Shown: in pieces, positions 9,966 to 18,939 of the stretch
Layout: each line of letters opens with the position of its first letter
Numbering within the stretch: position 1 is the stretch's first letter
Assembly (NCBI RefSeq): GCF_003234085.1
Contig: NZ_QKSD01000002.1
Span: forward strand, 124,001 to 188,000
Length of the DNA stretch: 64,000 nt
Source of the DNA: Curtobacterium sp. MCPF17_052
GTDB lineage: Bacteria > Actinomycetota > Actinomycetes > Actinomycetales > Microbacteriaceae
Direction: 5' to 3'
Notes under the pieces: generated by a model
The model's database searches: none
Told to the model about the DNA's origin: nothing
The model's input: only the letters and a program-made list of their open reading frames with translations
Position numbers and translations under genes: made by a program

Positions 9966-11894
9966 GTGAGCCTGCTCGCCAGCATCACGTCGCCGCGCGA
10001 CCTGAAGCGTCTCTCCGACGCGCAGATGACCGACCTCGCCGCGGAGATCCGCACCTTCCTGGTCGCCGAGGTCGCCAAGACCGGCGGGCACCTCGGGCCG
10101 AACCTGGGCGTCGTCGAGCTGACCCTCGCCATGCACCGGGTCTTCGACTCGCCGCACGACCCGTTCGTCTTCGACACCGGTCACCAGTCGTACGTCCACA
10201 AGCTCGTCACCGGCCGGCAGGATTTCTCGCGTCTGCGGGAGCGTGGGGGCATCGCCGGCTACCCGCAGCGGAGCGAGTCGGAGCACGACATCGTCGAGTC
10301 GTCGCACGCGTCCTCCTCGCTGTCCTGGGCGGACGGCATCTCCCGTGCCTTCCAGCAGACCGGGCAGTCCGACCGCACGGTCGTCGCCGTGGTCGGGGAC
10401 GGCGCCCTCACGGGTGGCATGACGTGGGAGGCGCTCAACAACATCTCGGACCAGAACGACCGCCGGCTGGTGATCGTGGTCAATGACAACGGCCGCTCGT
10501 ACGCGCCGACGATCGGCGGGATGGCCCGCTTCCTCAGCTCCGTCCGGACCCGACGCGAGTACCGCACCCTGTACGAGAAGAGCCGGGCCGCTGCCGACCA
10601 CTTCGGCGCGCCCGGACGTGCGGTGTACCGGGGGCTGCGTGGCGGCCTGCACGGTTTCCTGTCGCGCTTCACCAACAACGAGGCGCTGTACTCGAACCTC
10701 GACATCAAGTACGTCGGACCCGTCGACGGGCACGACCAGCAGGCGATGGAGGCGGCGCTCCGGCAGGCGAAGGGCTACGGCTCGCCCGTCATCGTGCACG
10801 CGATCACCGAGAAGGGCCACGGCTTCGAGCCCGCCCTCCGCGACCAGGCGGACCAGTTCCACGCCGTCGGGCACATCGACCCGGAGACGGGCGAGTCGCT
10901 CGACAAGGCCTCGGGTCCGTCGTGGACCTCCGTCTTCGCCGCGACGCTCGCCGAGGTCGGCCACGAGGACCCGCGGATCATGGCCATCACCGCCGCGATG
11001 CTCCGTCCGACCGGACTGCACCTGTTCCAGCAGGCGCACCCGGACCGGGTCATCGACGTGGGCATCGCCGAGCAGCACGCCGTCACCACGGCCGCAGGGC
11101 TGGCGTACGGGGGACTCCACCCCGTCGTGGCGCTGTACGCGACGTTCCTCAACCGGGCGTTCGACCAGGTGCTCATGGACGTCGCCCTGCACCGGGCCGG
11201 CGTCACCTTCGTCCTCGACCGTGCCGGCATCACCGGTCCTGACGGTCCCTCGCACCACGGCATGTGGGACCTGGCGCTGCTGCAGGTCGTCCCCGGCATC
11301 CGGATCGCCGCCCCACGCGACGCCGTCACCCTGCGCGAGGAGTTCCGGGAGGCCGTGGCGGTCGATGACGCGCCGACGGTCCTCCGGTGGTCCAAGGGGC
11401 AGGTCGGACCGGACATCCCCGCGCTCCGACGGCTCGACGACGGGGTCGACGTGCTGCACGAGGCCACCTCGGCCGAGGACGTCCTGATCGTGGCCGTCGG
11501 GTCGATGGTGCCGACGGCGCTCGAGGCCGCCGCGCTGCTCGAGGCGCAGGGCATCGGTGTGACCGTCGTCGACCCGCGCTGGGTGGTGCCGATCCCGGCG
11601 TCGCTCATCGACCTGTCCCGCGACCACCGGTTGGTCATCACGATCGAGGACGGCGTCCGTGTCGGTGGCGTCGGGACCCGGCTGCGGCAGGACCTCCGCG
11701 CTGCCGGGGTCGACACCGGCGTCAACGAGCTCGGTCTGCCGGACGCGTTCATCGACCACGCCAGCCGGAGTCAGATCCTCAGCGATGCGGGGCTGACCGC
11801 GCAGGCGATCGCCCGCGACGTCATCGACCAGGTCGTCGGCACGAAGCTGCCCCAGGCGAAGCCGGCGCGGTCGCGGGAGTCCGCCGAGCGCTGA
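9966..11894 (+). CDS. dxs: 1-deoxy-D-xylulose-5-phosphate synthase
   Basis: Condenses pyruvate and glyceraldehyde 3-phosphate, the first step of the non-mevalonate isoprenoid pathway; thiamine-diphosphate dependent. The 642-residue protein has GGHLGPNLGVVELT, the diphosphate-binding GDGALTGGMTWEALNN, GPVDGHD, and DVGIAEQHAVT with the catalytic glutamate, followed by the transketolase C-terminal domain (VTVVDPRWVVPIP). GTG at 9966 follows AAAGGAG; the longer upstream open frame is a chance extension through repeats. It is monocistronic: hairpins lie on both sides and the next gene is convergent. Confidence 0.95.
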   Translation: MSLLASITSPRDLKRLSDAQMTDLAAEIRTFLVAEVAKTGGHLGPNLGVVELTLAMHRVFDSPHDPFVFDTGHQSYVHKLVTGRQDFSRLRERGGIAGYPQRSESEHDIVESSHASSSLSWADGISRAFQQTGQSDRTVVAVVGDGALTGGMTWEALNNISDQNDRRLVIVVNDNGRSYAPTIGGMARFLSSVRTRREYRTLYEKSRAAADHFGAPGRAVYRGLRGGLHGFLSRFTNNEALYSNLDIKYVGPVDGHDQQAMEAALRQAKGYGSPVIVHAITEKGHGFEPALRDQADQFHAVGHIDPETGESLDKASGPSWTSVFAATLAEVGHEDPRIMAITAAMLRPTGLHLFQQAHPDRVIDVGIAEQHAVTTAAGLAYGGLHPVVALYATFLNRAFDQVLMDVALHRAGVTFVLDRAGITGPDGPSHHGMWDLALLQVVPGIRIAAPRDAVTLREEFREAVAVDDAPTVLRWSKGQVGPDIPALRRLDDGVDVLHEATSAEDVLIVAVGSMVPTALEAAALLEAQGIGVTVVDPRWVVPIPASLIDLSRDHRLVITIEDGVRVGGVGTRLRQDLRAAGVDTGVNELGLPDAFIDHASRSQILSDAGLTAQAIARDVIDQVVGTKLPQAKPARSRESAER

Positions 11895-11938
11895 CGCCGG
11901 TCGCGCGGCGCCCGTCGCGCCCGGTGCACTTCGGCGTC

Positions 11939-11998
11939 GCACAACAGAAACCGCCCCGAACCACGGGAACCCGTGGTTCGGGGCGGTTCCTGTTGTGC
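11939..11998. terminator. 60-bp near-perfect palindrome between convergent dxs and fadB-like genes
   Basis: Arms of 29 bases match at 28 positions; they begin GCACAACAG and meet at CACGGG/CCCGTG. A bidirectional terminator is the simplest reading. Confidence 0.75.
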
Positions 11999-12067
11999 GG
12001 AGCCGGCCAGTGCCGTGCGCCGGGCAGCGCCGTGCGCCGGCCAGCGCCAGCGCCAGCGCCGTGCGCG

Positions 12068-14206
12068 CTAGCGGGAGGCGGGGCCGACGATCGGCGGCTC
12101 GTGGAACGTGCCGCCGAAGACGCGCTCGGACGCACCGGAGCGGTCGAGGTACGGGCTGATGCCACCGGCCTGGAACGGGTAGCCCGCGCCGAGGATCAGG
12201 CCGAGGTCGATCTCCTCGACGTGCTGCACGACCCCGTCCTCGAGCATGCGGTGCACCTCGTCGGCCAGGGCGTCCTCGAAGCGGCGCTGCATCTCGGCAG
12301 CGTCGACCGGTGCGGCGTCCTTCTTCGACGGTGCCACGAGCTTCACGGCAGCGGGGTCGTACCCGGTCGCGTTGCCCTTCTTGTCGCGGGTCAGGATCGT
12401 GCCGTGCTCCGCGATCCGCTTCAACCCGTCGCCCGGGTAGAAGCGCTCCGGCCACGCTGCGTGGTGCGAGTCGAGCACGTGCGCGCCGACCGGCAGGCCC
12501 ACGAGCTCGAGCAGCTCGAACGGCGACATCGGCAGGCCCAGGGGAGCGGCACCGTCGGCGACGGTCTCGAACGAGGTGCCCTCCTCGACACCGCGCATGG
12601 CCTCGCCGAGGACCCGGGCGAGCACCCGGTTGACGACGAAGCCCGGCTGGTCGGCCGTGACGATGGCGGTCTTCTTCAGGGTCTTCGCGACGGCGAGGGC
12701 GGTGGCGAGGGCCTCGTCGGAGGTCTTCGAGGCTCGGACCACCTCGAGCAACGGCATCACCGCGACCGGGTTGAAGAAGTGGAAGCCGACGAGGCGTTCC
12801 GGGTTCGTCAGCACCGAGGCCATCTCGTCGACGGAGAGCGACGAGGTGTTCGTGGCGAGGATGGCGTCCGGGGCGATGACCTGCTCGATCTTGCGGAACA
12901 CCTCCTGCTTGACGCTCATCTCCTCGAAGACGGCCTCGATGACCCAGTCGGCGTCCGCGAAGGCGTCGTAGGACACCGAGCCGCTGACGAGTGCGGTGAT
13001 GCGGTTGGCGTCGTCCTGCGAGACCCGGCCCTTGGCGAGCATCTCGTCGACGGACTGGCGGATCCGGGCGACACCGGCGTCGACGCGCTCCTGCGAGACG
13101 TCGGTGATGACGACGGGCACGCCGAGACGACGGGCGAAGAGCAGCGCGAACTGCGACGCCATGAGTCCGGCGCCGAGGACGCCCACCTTGGTGATCTTCT
13201 TCGCGTCGACGCCCTCGGGAGCGCCGACCGGACGCTTCGCCCGCTTCTGCACGAGGTCGAACGCGTACATCGACGCGGCGAACTGGTCCCCGGCGAGCAG
13301 GTCGGCCAGGGCGTCGTCCTCCCCGGCGAAGCGCTCGTCCAACGAACCGCTGCGGGCGGCGGCGACGAGGTCGAGTGCGCGGAACGGCGACTTCGGGACC
13401 GTGCCGATCTTCGACGCGACCTGCCCACGGGCGACCTTGACGACGGTGCCCCAGGCGGCCTTCTCGATCAGTCCGGGCTCGTTCTTCCGCACGACCTTGG
13501 TGCGGCCGGACACGACGCCGTCAGCCCAGGCGACCGCGGACGGCAGGAACGTCACCGAGGGGATCAGCACATCGCCGATGCCGAGGTCGACCGCGGCCGG
13601 GCCGTCCATCAGGCGGTTGTTCTTCAGCGGGTTCTCGACGATGACCCGCAGGGCCTTCTCCGGACCGATGAGGCGGGGGAGCAGGGTCGCACCACCCCAT
13701 CCCGGGATGATGCCGAGGAAGACCTCGGGCAGCCCGATGCCCTGGGCAGCGGACGAGAACACGCGGTAGGTGCAGTGCAGCGCGACCTCGAGCCCGCCGC
13801 CGAGCGCGATGCCGTTGACGAACGCGAACGACGGCACACCGAGCTCGCTGAACTTCCGGAGCGTCGCGTGGCCGAGCACACCGAGCTCGTGTGCGACCTC
13901 GCGAGAGGGGAGCGCCGCCGCCTGGGAGAGATCGGCACCGGCGGCGAAGCAGTACTCCTTGCCGGTGATCGCGACGGCCTGGATCGTGCCCGCCGACGCG
14001 GCGTCACGCAACGTGTCGAGCACGTCCGACAGCTCGCGCATCGTGCGCGGGCCGAGCGTCGAGGGGCGCTTGTAGTCCTTGCCGTTGTCGAGCGTGATCA
14101 GCGCGAGCGTGCCGCCGGAGGGCAGCGCGACGTGCTTGACGTACGAGTGCGTGACGACCTCGTCCTCGCTCAGGGCGGTCAGCTGGTCGATCGGGGTGGT
14201 GGTCAT
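12068..14206 (-). CDS. FadB-like enoyl-CoA hydratase / 3-hydroxyacyl-CoA dehydrogenase
   Basis: Bifunctional beta-oxidation enzyme of 712 residues. The N-terminal crotonase domain shows FAAGADLSQ, the oxyanion-hole region FVNGIALGGGLEVALHC and LPEVFLGIIPGWGG. The NAD-binding domain begins near residue 337 with KVGVLGAGLMASQ, then ATNTSSLSV and VGFHFFNPV; the C-terminal domains include QPGFVVNRVLARVLGEAM. The frame continues far upstream inside the thiolase gene, but MTTTPIDQL at 14206 is the natural start, two bases after the thiolase stop. Thiolase and this gene form a two-gene operon that covers the hydration, oxidation and thiolysis steps. Confidence 0.92.
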   Translation of the reverse strand: MTTTPIDQLTALSEDEVVTHSYVKHVALPSGGTLALITLDNGKDYKRPSTLGPRTMRELSDVLDTLRDAASAGTIQAVAITGKEYCFAAGADLSQAAALPSREVAHELGVLGHATLRKFSELGVPSFAFVNGIALGGGLEVALHCTYRVFSSAAQGIGLPEVFLGIIPGWGGATLLPRLIGPEKALRVIVENPLKNNRLMDGPAAVDLGIGDVLIPSVTFLPSAVAWADGVVSGRTKVVRKNEPGLIEKAAWGTVVKVARGQVASKIGTVPKSPFRALDLVAAARSGSLDERFAGEDDALADLLAGDQFAASMYAFDLVQKRAKRPVGAPEGVDAKKITKVGVLGAGLMASQFALLFARRLGVPVVITDVSQERVDAGVARIRQSVDEMLAKGRVSQDDANRITALVSGSVSYDAFADADWVIEAVFEEMSVKQEVFRKIEQVIAPDAILATNTSSLSVDEMASVLTNPERLVGFHFFNPVAVMPLLEVVRASKTSDEALATALAVAKTLKKTAIVTADQPGFVVNRVLARVLGEAMRGVEEGTSFETVADGAAPLGLPMSPFELLELVGLPVGAHVLDSHHAAWPERFYPGDGLKRIAEHGTILTRDKKGNATGYDPAAVKLVAPSKKDAAPVDAAEMQRRFEDALADEVHRMLEDGVVQHVEEIDLGLILGAGYPFQAGGISPYLDRSGASERVFGGTFHEPPIVGPASR

Positions 14207-14208
14207 GG

Positions 14209-15420
14209 TCAGGCCGCCTTCCGTGCCGCGGACTTGCTGAAGTTCGGGTTCTCCCAGATGACGGTGCCGCCCTGGCCGAGCCCGATGCACATCGTGGTGA
14301 TGCCGTACTTGACGTCGGGGCGCTCGGCGAACTGGGCCGCGAGCTGGTTCATCAGGCGGACACCGCTCGACGCGAGCGGGTGGCCGACGGCGATCGCGCC
14401 ACCCCAGGCGTTCACGTTCGGGGAGTCCTGCGCGATGCCGTAGTTGTCCAGGAACGCCAGGACCTGCACGGCGAAGGCCTCGTTGATCTCGAACAGGCCG
14501 ATGTCGTCGATGGACAGCCCGGCCTTCCGCAGTGCCTTGTCGGTGGCGGGGATGGGGCCGACGCCCATGACCTCGGGGTCGACGCCCATGAAGGCGAAGG
14601 AGACCATGCGCATCTTCGTCGCCAGACCGTGCTGCTTCGCGCCGTCCTCGGACGCGAGGAGGCTCATCGTCGCGCCGTCGTTCAGCCCGGCGGCGTTGCC
14701 GGCGGTGACCCGTCCGTGGGGCCGGAACGGCGTCTTCAACGCGGCCAGGGCCTCCAGGGTGGTGCCGGGTCGCGGCGGCTCGTCGGCCGAGACGATGTCC
14801 CAGCCTGCTCCGGTGTTGACCTCGACCGGGATGACGTCCGGCTGCAGCTTGCCGGCACCCCAGGCGGCGGCGTAGCGCTGCTGGGACTGCACGGCGAAGG
14901 CGTCGGTGCGGTCCTTCGTGATGGCGGGGAAGCGGTCGTGCAGGCGCTCGGCGGTGGCGCCCATGACGAGGGCGTCGCTGGAGACCATGCGCTCCGCGAC
15001 GAAGCGGGGGTTCGGGTCGGCGTTGAAGCCCATCGGGTGCCGGCCCATGTGTTCGACACCGCCGGCGATGGCGATGTCGGCGGCACCGAAGGCGATGGCA
15101 CCGGCGAGCGTCGTGACGCTCGTCATCGCACCCGCGCACATGCGGTCGATGGCGTACCCGGGGACGGTCTTCGGCAGGCCGGCGAGCATGCCCACCGTGC
15201 GGCCGAGGGTCAGGCCCTGGTCGCCCTGCTGGGTGGTCGCGGCGACGGCGACGTCGTCCACGGCGGCACCGTCGAGCGAGCTGTTCCGGTCGAGCAGGCC
15301 ACGCATCGCGTGCACGGCGAGGTCGTCGGCGCGGGTCCGCCAGAACACCCCCTTCTCACCGGCGCGGCCGAACGGGGTACGGACACCGTCCACGAACACG
15401 ACGTCTGATGTCTTCGGCAA
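14209..15420 (-). CDS. Acetyl-CoA C-acyltransferase (thiolase)
   Basis: Cleaves 3-ketoacyl-CoA to acetyl-CoA and a shortened acyl-CoA. The 403-residue protein has the nucleophilic cysteine in DRMCAGAMTS, the NEAFAVQ loop, the histidine in GHPLASSG and the second cysteine in CIGLGQGG. The start is taken as TTG at 15420: GGAGG lies seven bases upstream and the product then begins (M)PKTSDVVFVDGVRTPFG like other thiolases; the ATG further up adds seven unlikely residues. It is first gene of the operon with the FadB-like enzyme. Confidence 0.93.
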   Translation of the reverse strand: MPKTSDVVFVDGVRTPFGRAGEKGVFWRTRADDLAVHAMRGLLDRNSSLDGAAVDDVAVAATTQQGDQGLTLGRTVGMLAGLPKTVPGYAIDRMCAGAMTSVTTLAGAIAFGAADIAIAGGVEHMGRHPMGFNADPNPRFVAERMVSSDALVMGATAERLHDRFPAITKDRTDAFAVQSQQRYAAAWGAGKLQPDVIPVEVNTGAGWDIVSADEPPRPGTTLEALAALKTPFRPHGRVTAGNAAGLNDGATMSLLASEDGAKQHGLATKMRMVSFAFMGVDPEVMGVGPIPATDKALRKAGLSIDDIGLFEINEAFAVQVLAFLDNYGIAQDSPNVNAWGGAIAVGHPLASSGVRLMNQLAAQFAERPDVKYGITTMCIGLGQGGTVIWENPNFSKSAARKAA

Positions 15421-15546
15421 TGCGAGCCTCCAGATCCACAACGATCGGGCCGGAGCGACGTGTCACCCCGACCGGCCGGGCCTCGCCCGGCGACGCTCCG
15501 ACGCTAGTACCCCCGGCTGGGCGGGGGCACGTCGGTTGGGCGGTTC

Positions 15547-16914
15547 CTACGAGCCGGTCGTCCCGGTCGTGGCGTCGGTCTGTCCGTCTGCGACAAGACC
15601 GACCGCACCAGGCGCGCCAGCGTCGGGCGTCGCGTGGTCGGCGTCCGCCGTCGTCTCGTCCGGACGGGAGGCCGTGGTCGCCGTGACCGCGGCCGCCGGG
15701 TCCTCGACGGACCGGTCCGCGGCGACCTCGAACGCGTGCGCGATGACCGACGCGGTCTCCTCGACCTGCCACGGCCGGGCGTCGTGCGATGCGAGCGTTG
15801 CACCGACGGTCTCGGTCGCGACGGTCTTCGGCGGGTTCCACGACACCAGACGGAGCGTCTCCGGCGTCAGCAGGTTCTCCACGGGGAGGTCGAGCTCCGC
15901 CGCACGCGCCGTGACGGCCGCGCGGGCCGCACGGTACCGACGGTCGGCGGCCGGGTTGCGTTCGGCCCAGGCGCGGGGTGGTGGGAGGCTCGGCTCGCTC
16001 CCGCCTCGCAGGCGTGGCAGGTCCTCGGTGGTCTGGCCCGCTTCCACGGCGGCCCACCAGCGGTCGAGCTCGGAGCGGCTGGCGCGGCCGGTGAAGGCCT
16101 TCAGCGCACCGAGTTCGGCACGTGAAGCCGGGGCAGCGGCGGCGGCGGCGACGATCGCCGAGTCCGGGATGGTGCGTCCCGGGGCGATGTCGGTCTCCTG
16201 CGCGTAGGCGTCCCGCGCCTGCCAGAGCGACCGGGCGATCGCGAGGGCCCGGGCGCCGCGGAGCACGTTCATGCCGGACAGTCGACGCCACGGTTCGGCA
16301 CGCGGGGGCTTCGGGCCGCGAGCGAGGACGGCCGCGAACTCCTCTTCCGCGATCCGCGTCTTGCCGGCGGCGTCCAGGACCTCGGCGAGCGAGTCGCGGA
16401 GGTCGGGCAGCAACTCGACGTCCAGTGCGGCGTAGACGAGCCACGCCTGCGGGAGCGGGCGGGTCGACCAGTCGGCGGCGGAGTGCGCCTTCGCGAGCGT
16501 GATGCCGAGCAGTTGCTCGACGACCGCGCCGAGGCCGACACGGGGGAACCCGGCGATGCGGGCACCGAGCTCGGTGTCGAAGATCTTGGTCGGGACCAGG
16601 CCGACCTCGCGGAGGCAGGGCAGGTCCTGGGACGCGGCGTGGAACACCCACTCCTCGTCGACGAGTGCGGCCTGCAGGTCGCTGAAGTCACCGATCGCGA
16701 TCGGGTCGAACAGGAACGAGCCGGACCCGCGGCGGAACATCTGGATCAGGTAGGCGCGCTGCGAGTAGCGGTAGCCGCTGGCACGCTCGGCGTCGACGGC
16801 GACCGGGCCGGTACCGGCGGCGAGCCGTGCGACGGCGTCGAGGTACTCGTCGCGTTCCTCGATGACGTGAACGGCGGCGTGCGCGTCCTCGTATGCGGGA
16901 TCGGCGTCAGTCAC
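15547..16914 (-). CDS. RNase D-like 3'-5' exonuclease with HRDC domain
   Basis: Probable RNA-processing exonuclease of the DEDD superfamily. The 455-residue product has the ExoI-type VAVDAERASGYRYSQRAYLIQ (near residue 40), a central FHAASQDLPCL, LGITLAKAHSAADWSTRPL and YAALDVELL, supplying the expected acidic residues, then an HRDC-type helical region (about 200-280) and a variable Ala/Thr-rich tail. Its GTG start overlaps the stop of the DUF3000 gene by eight bases, so the two are co-translated. The physiological RNA substrate is unknown. Confidence 0.87.
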   Translation of the reverse strand: MTDADPAYEDAHAAVHVIEERDEYLDAVARLAAGTGPVAVDAERASGYRYSQRAYLIQMFRRGSGSFLFDPIAIGDFSDLQAALVDEEWVFHAASQDLPCLREVGLVPTKIFDTELGARIAGFPRVGLGAVVEQLLGITLAKAHSAADWSTRPLPQAWLVYAALDVELLPDLRDSLAEVLDAAGKTRIAEEEFAAVLARGPKPPRAEPWRRLSGMNVLRGARALAIARSLWQARDAYAQETDIAPGRTIPDSAIVAAAAAAPASRAELGALKAFTGRASRSELDRWWAAVEAGQTTEDLPRLRGGSEPSLPPPRAWAERNPAADRRYRAARAAVTARAAELDLPVENLLTPETLRLVSWNPPKTVATETVGATLASHDARPWQVEETASVIAHAFEVAADRSVEDPAAAVTATTASRPDETTADADHATPDAGAPGAVGLVADGQTDATTGTTGS

Positions 16915-17503
16915 GGGCGAGCCTCCGGGGGGCCAGGAGCGAGACACCGTCCGAGGCCGGGGGGAGTCCGGCGAGCATCGCCACGATCTCCTCCCAGGCC
17001 TGCACGTGCGGCGTCAGGTCGTCGTCGAGGGGCGTCCACGACGCCCGCAGTTCCAGCTGGGCGCCGTCGCCCTGAGCCGCGAGTTCGCCGTAGCCGCGGG
17101 AGATGATCTTCGTCGCGGTGCCGGACGCGTTGCCGTACCGGGCACCGTGCGCCTCGAGGGCGTCGACGAGCCAGCTCCAGGTGACGTCGGCGACGAACTC
17201 GTCGACGCCGATCTCCGGCTCGAGCGGGGCCTGTGCGAAGGTGACGATGCGGTACGCGCCGCCCCACCCCTCCGGCTCTGCGGGGTCGTGCAGGGCGATG
17301 AAGCGTCCGGTGCCGAGGTCCGAGTCCACACCGTGCACGACGCCCGACACGTCCGCCGCCAGGGCGAGCGAGAAGGGTGCGATGCGGCTCGGCGACGGGA
17401 TCTCGGTGACCGTGGTCTCGGTGCGGGTCCTGCCACTCGACACGAACGCGCGGAGACGCGCGAACGCCTCCGGTTCGGCGTCGGGGTCTCGGGATTCGGG
17501 CAC
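16907..17503 (-). CDS. DUF3000 family protein
   Basis: A 198-residue soluble protein of an actinobacterial family of unknown function that commonly sits next to the RNase D-like gene. Conserved-looking segments are EIPSPSRIAPFSLALAADV, GTGRFIALHDP, VADVTWSWLVDAL and the C-terminal LDDDLTPHVQAWEEIVAMLAGLPP. The start is GTG at 17503 with no ribosome binding site but with a -10-like box six bases before it, suggesting leaderless expression. It overlaps the RNase D-like gene downstream. Confidence 0.83.
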   Translation of the reverse strand: MPESRDPDAEPEAFARLRAFVSSGRTRTETTVTEIPSPSRIAPFSLALAADVSGVVHGVDSDLGTGRFIALHDPAEPEGWGGAYRIVTFAQAPLEPEIGVDEFVADVTWSWLVDALEAHGARYGNASGTATKIISRGYGELAAQGDGAQLELRASWTPLDDDLTPHVQAWEEIVAMLAGLPPASDGVSLLAPRRLARD

Positions 17504-17509
17504 GGATGC

Positions 17510-17515
17510 AGACTA
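17510..17515 (-). promoter_or_regulatory. Probable -10 box of leaderless DUF3000 transcript
   Basis: On the minus strand TAGTCT ends six bases before the GTG at 17503, matching a TANNNT -10 with transcription starting at the start codon. Confidence 0.45.
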
Positions 17516-17602
17516 GGCTCCGGACCGAGCACCGGCGCGGGCGGCACGCCGTTCCGCGCGCAGTCGTGCTGCCCGCAGTCGTCCTCGTCCTGGAAGGCCC
17601 GC

Positions 17603-18802
17603 ATGGCCCGCCGTCCCGATGCCGTCCGGTCCGTCGGCCTCCTCGCGCTGGGTGCCGGCATCACCACCGCCGCGGTCGGCGTCGCCGTCGTCGCCGGGTC
17701 GGTCGCCGCCGTCGCCCGGGCCGTGGTCACCCCGGACCGCAAGCGCACCGAGCGGGTGCCGATCACCGCCGTCGACCTGGAGGCACGCACCGTCTCCCTG
17801 GGACGCAGTCCCGACACCGAGTCCCCGGGTCGGTACAGCCTGTGGTTCGGCGGCGCGACGGGGCACATGCGCGTCGGCGAGGTGCTCGACACCACCGACA
17901 CGACCGTCACCCGTCGGGTCATTGCCGTCGACGCCGGCGACCCCACCGTGGCCCGACGCGGCCGGTGGGGCGGCTGGTTCTACCTGACCCCGGGGGAGCT
18001 CGGGGTGCCGGTCGAGGACGTCGACGTGCAGACCCCGAACGGCCCCGCGCCCGCCTGGGTCGTCCGCACCGACGACCCGGCCGCGCCCTGGGCTGTCCTG
18101 GTGCACGGCCGCGGTGTCACCCGCGCCGAGACGATCCGCGCGGTGCCGGTGTTCCGCGCGGCCGGCTACTCGGTGCTGCTGGTGTCGTGGCGGAACGACG
18201 GGGTCGCACCACCGAGCCCGGACGGCCGCTACGGCCTGGGGTCGACCGAGTGGGAGGACGTCGACGCCGCCCTGGACTGGGTCGCGCAGCAGGGTGCCAC
18301 GAGCGTCGTGCTGATGGGCTGGTCGATGGGCGGTGCCGTGGTCCTGCAGACCCTGGTGCGCTCGGGGCTCGCAGGGCTCGTCAGCGGCGTCGTCCTGGAG
18401 TCGGCGGTCGTCGACTGGCACGCGGTCCTGAAGTCGCAGAGCCGGGCGCTCCGGCTGCCCCGACCGGTGCGGAAGGTGGCGCAGTGGGTCCTCCGCACGC
18501 CGGTCGTCCACCGGGTCGCCGGACTGGACCAGCCGATCGACCTGCGGGAACTCGACATGGTCGCCCGCGCCGACGAACTGCGGGTACCGATCCTGCTGCT
18601 GCACAGCGACGACGACGGGTTCGTGCCCGCATCGGCGTCGTACGCCCTCGCCGCCGCCCGGCCGGACCTGGTGCGGCTCGAGGTCGCGCACGTCGCCCGG
18701 CACACCAAGCTCTGGAACCACGACGCGGAGTGGTTCGACGCGCGGATCCGGGCGTGGCTCACCGAGGTGGTGGCGTCGCGGCCGACGGCCGACGCGCGGT
18801 GA
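17603..18802 (+). CDS. Membrane-anchored alpha/beta hydrolase
   Basis: Serine hydrolase of unknown substrate. The 399-residue protein has a basic start (MARRPDAVRS), one hydrophobic helix (about residues 12-38) that probably anchors it in the membrane, and an alpha/beta hydrolase domain with the nucleophile elbow GWSMGG, the acid in LLLHSDDDGFVP, and a late histidine in AHVARHTKLWN. The catalytic domain is therefore probably outside or at the membrane surface. GGAAGG before the ATG at 17603 fixes the start; the long open frame upstream lies across the DUF3000 gene on the opposite strand. Confidence 0.87.
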   Translation: MARRPDAVRSVGLLALGAGITTAAVGVAVVAGSVAAVARAVVTPDRKRTERVPITAVDLEARTVSLGRSPDTESPGRYSLWFGGATGHMRVGEVLDTTDTTVTRRVIAVDAGDPTVARRGRWGGWFYLTPGELGVPVEDVDVQTPNGPAPAWVVRTDDPAAPWAVLVHGRGVTRAETIRAVPVFRAAGYSVLLVSWRNDGVAPPSPDGRYGLGSTEWEDVDAALDWVAQQGATSVVLMGWSMGGAVVLQTLVRSGLAGLVSGVVLESAVVDWHAVLKSQSRALRLPRPVRKVAQWVLRTPVVHRVAGLDQPIDLRELDMVARADELRVPILLLHSDDDGFVPASASYALAAARPDLVRLEVAHVARHTKLWNHDAEWFDARIRAWLTEVVASRPTADAR

Positions 18803-18820
18803 GCTGCGTGCGGTGACCGA

Positions 18821-18869
18821 CGTCGGACGGGAGGCGCGGGGCCAGCGGTGACGGGCCTCCCGTCCGACG
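18821..18869. terminator. Hairpin terminator of the GGACGGGAGGC type
   Basis: Perfect 15-base arms CGTCGGACGGGAGGC and GCCTCCCGTCCGACG, 19 bases after the hydrolase stop and before the end of the convergent gene at 18940. Confidence 0.75.
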
Positions 18870-18939
18870 GGTGGTCACCACCCGCCGTCGGTGGCGGTCT
18901 GTCCGGCTGCAGCGCGTGCCCGGCCCAGTGCCGCCCGGC

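Noticed and set aside
11387..14443. 1018-codon plus-strand open frame over dxs and the fadB-like gene
   Set aside because: Overlaps two well-supported genes and crosses their terminator; no recognisable domain.
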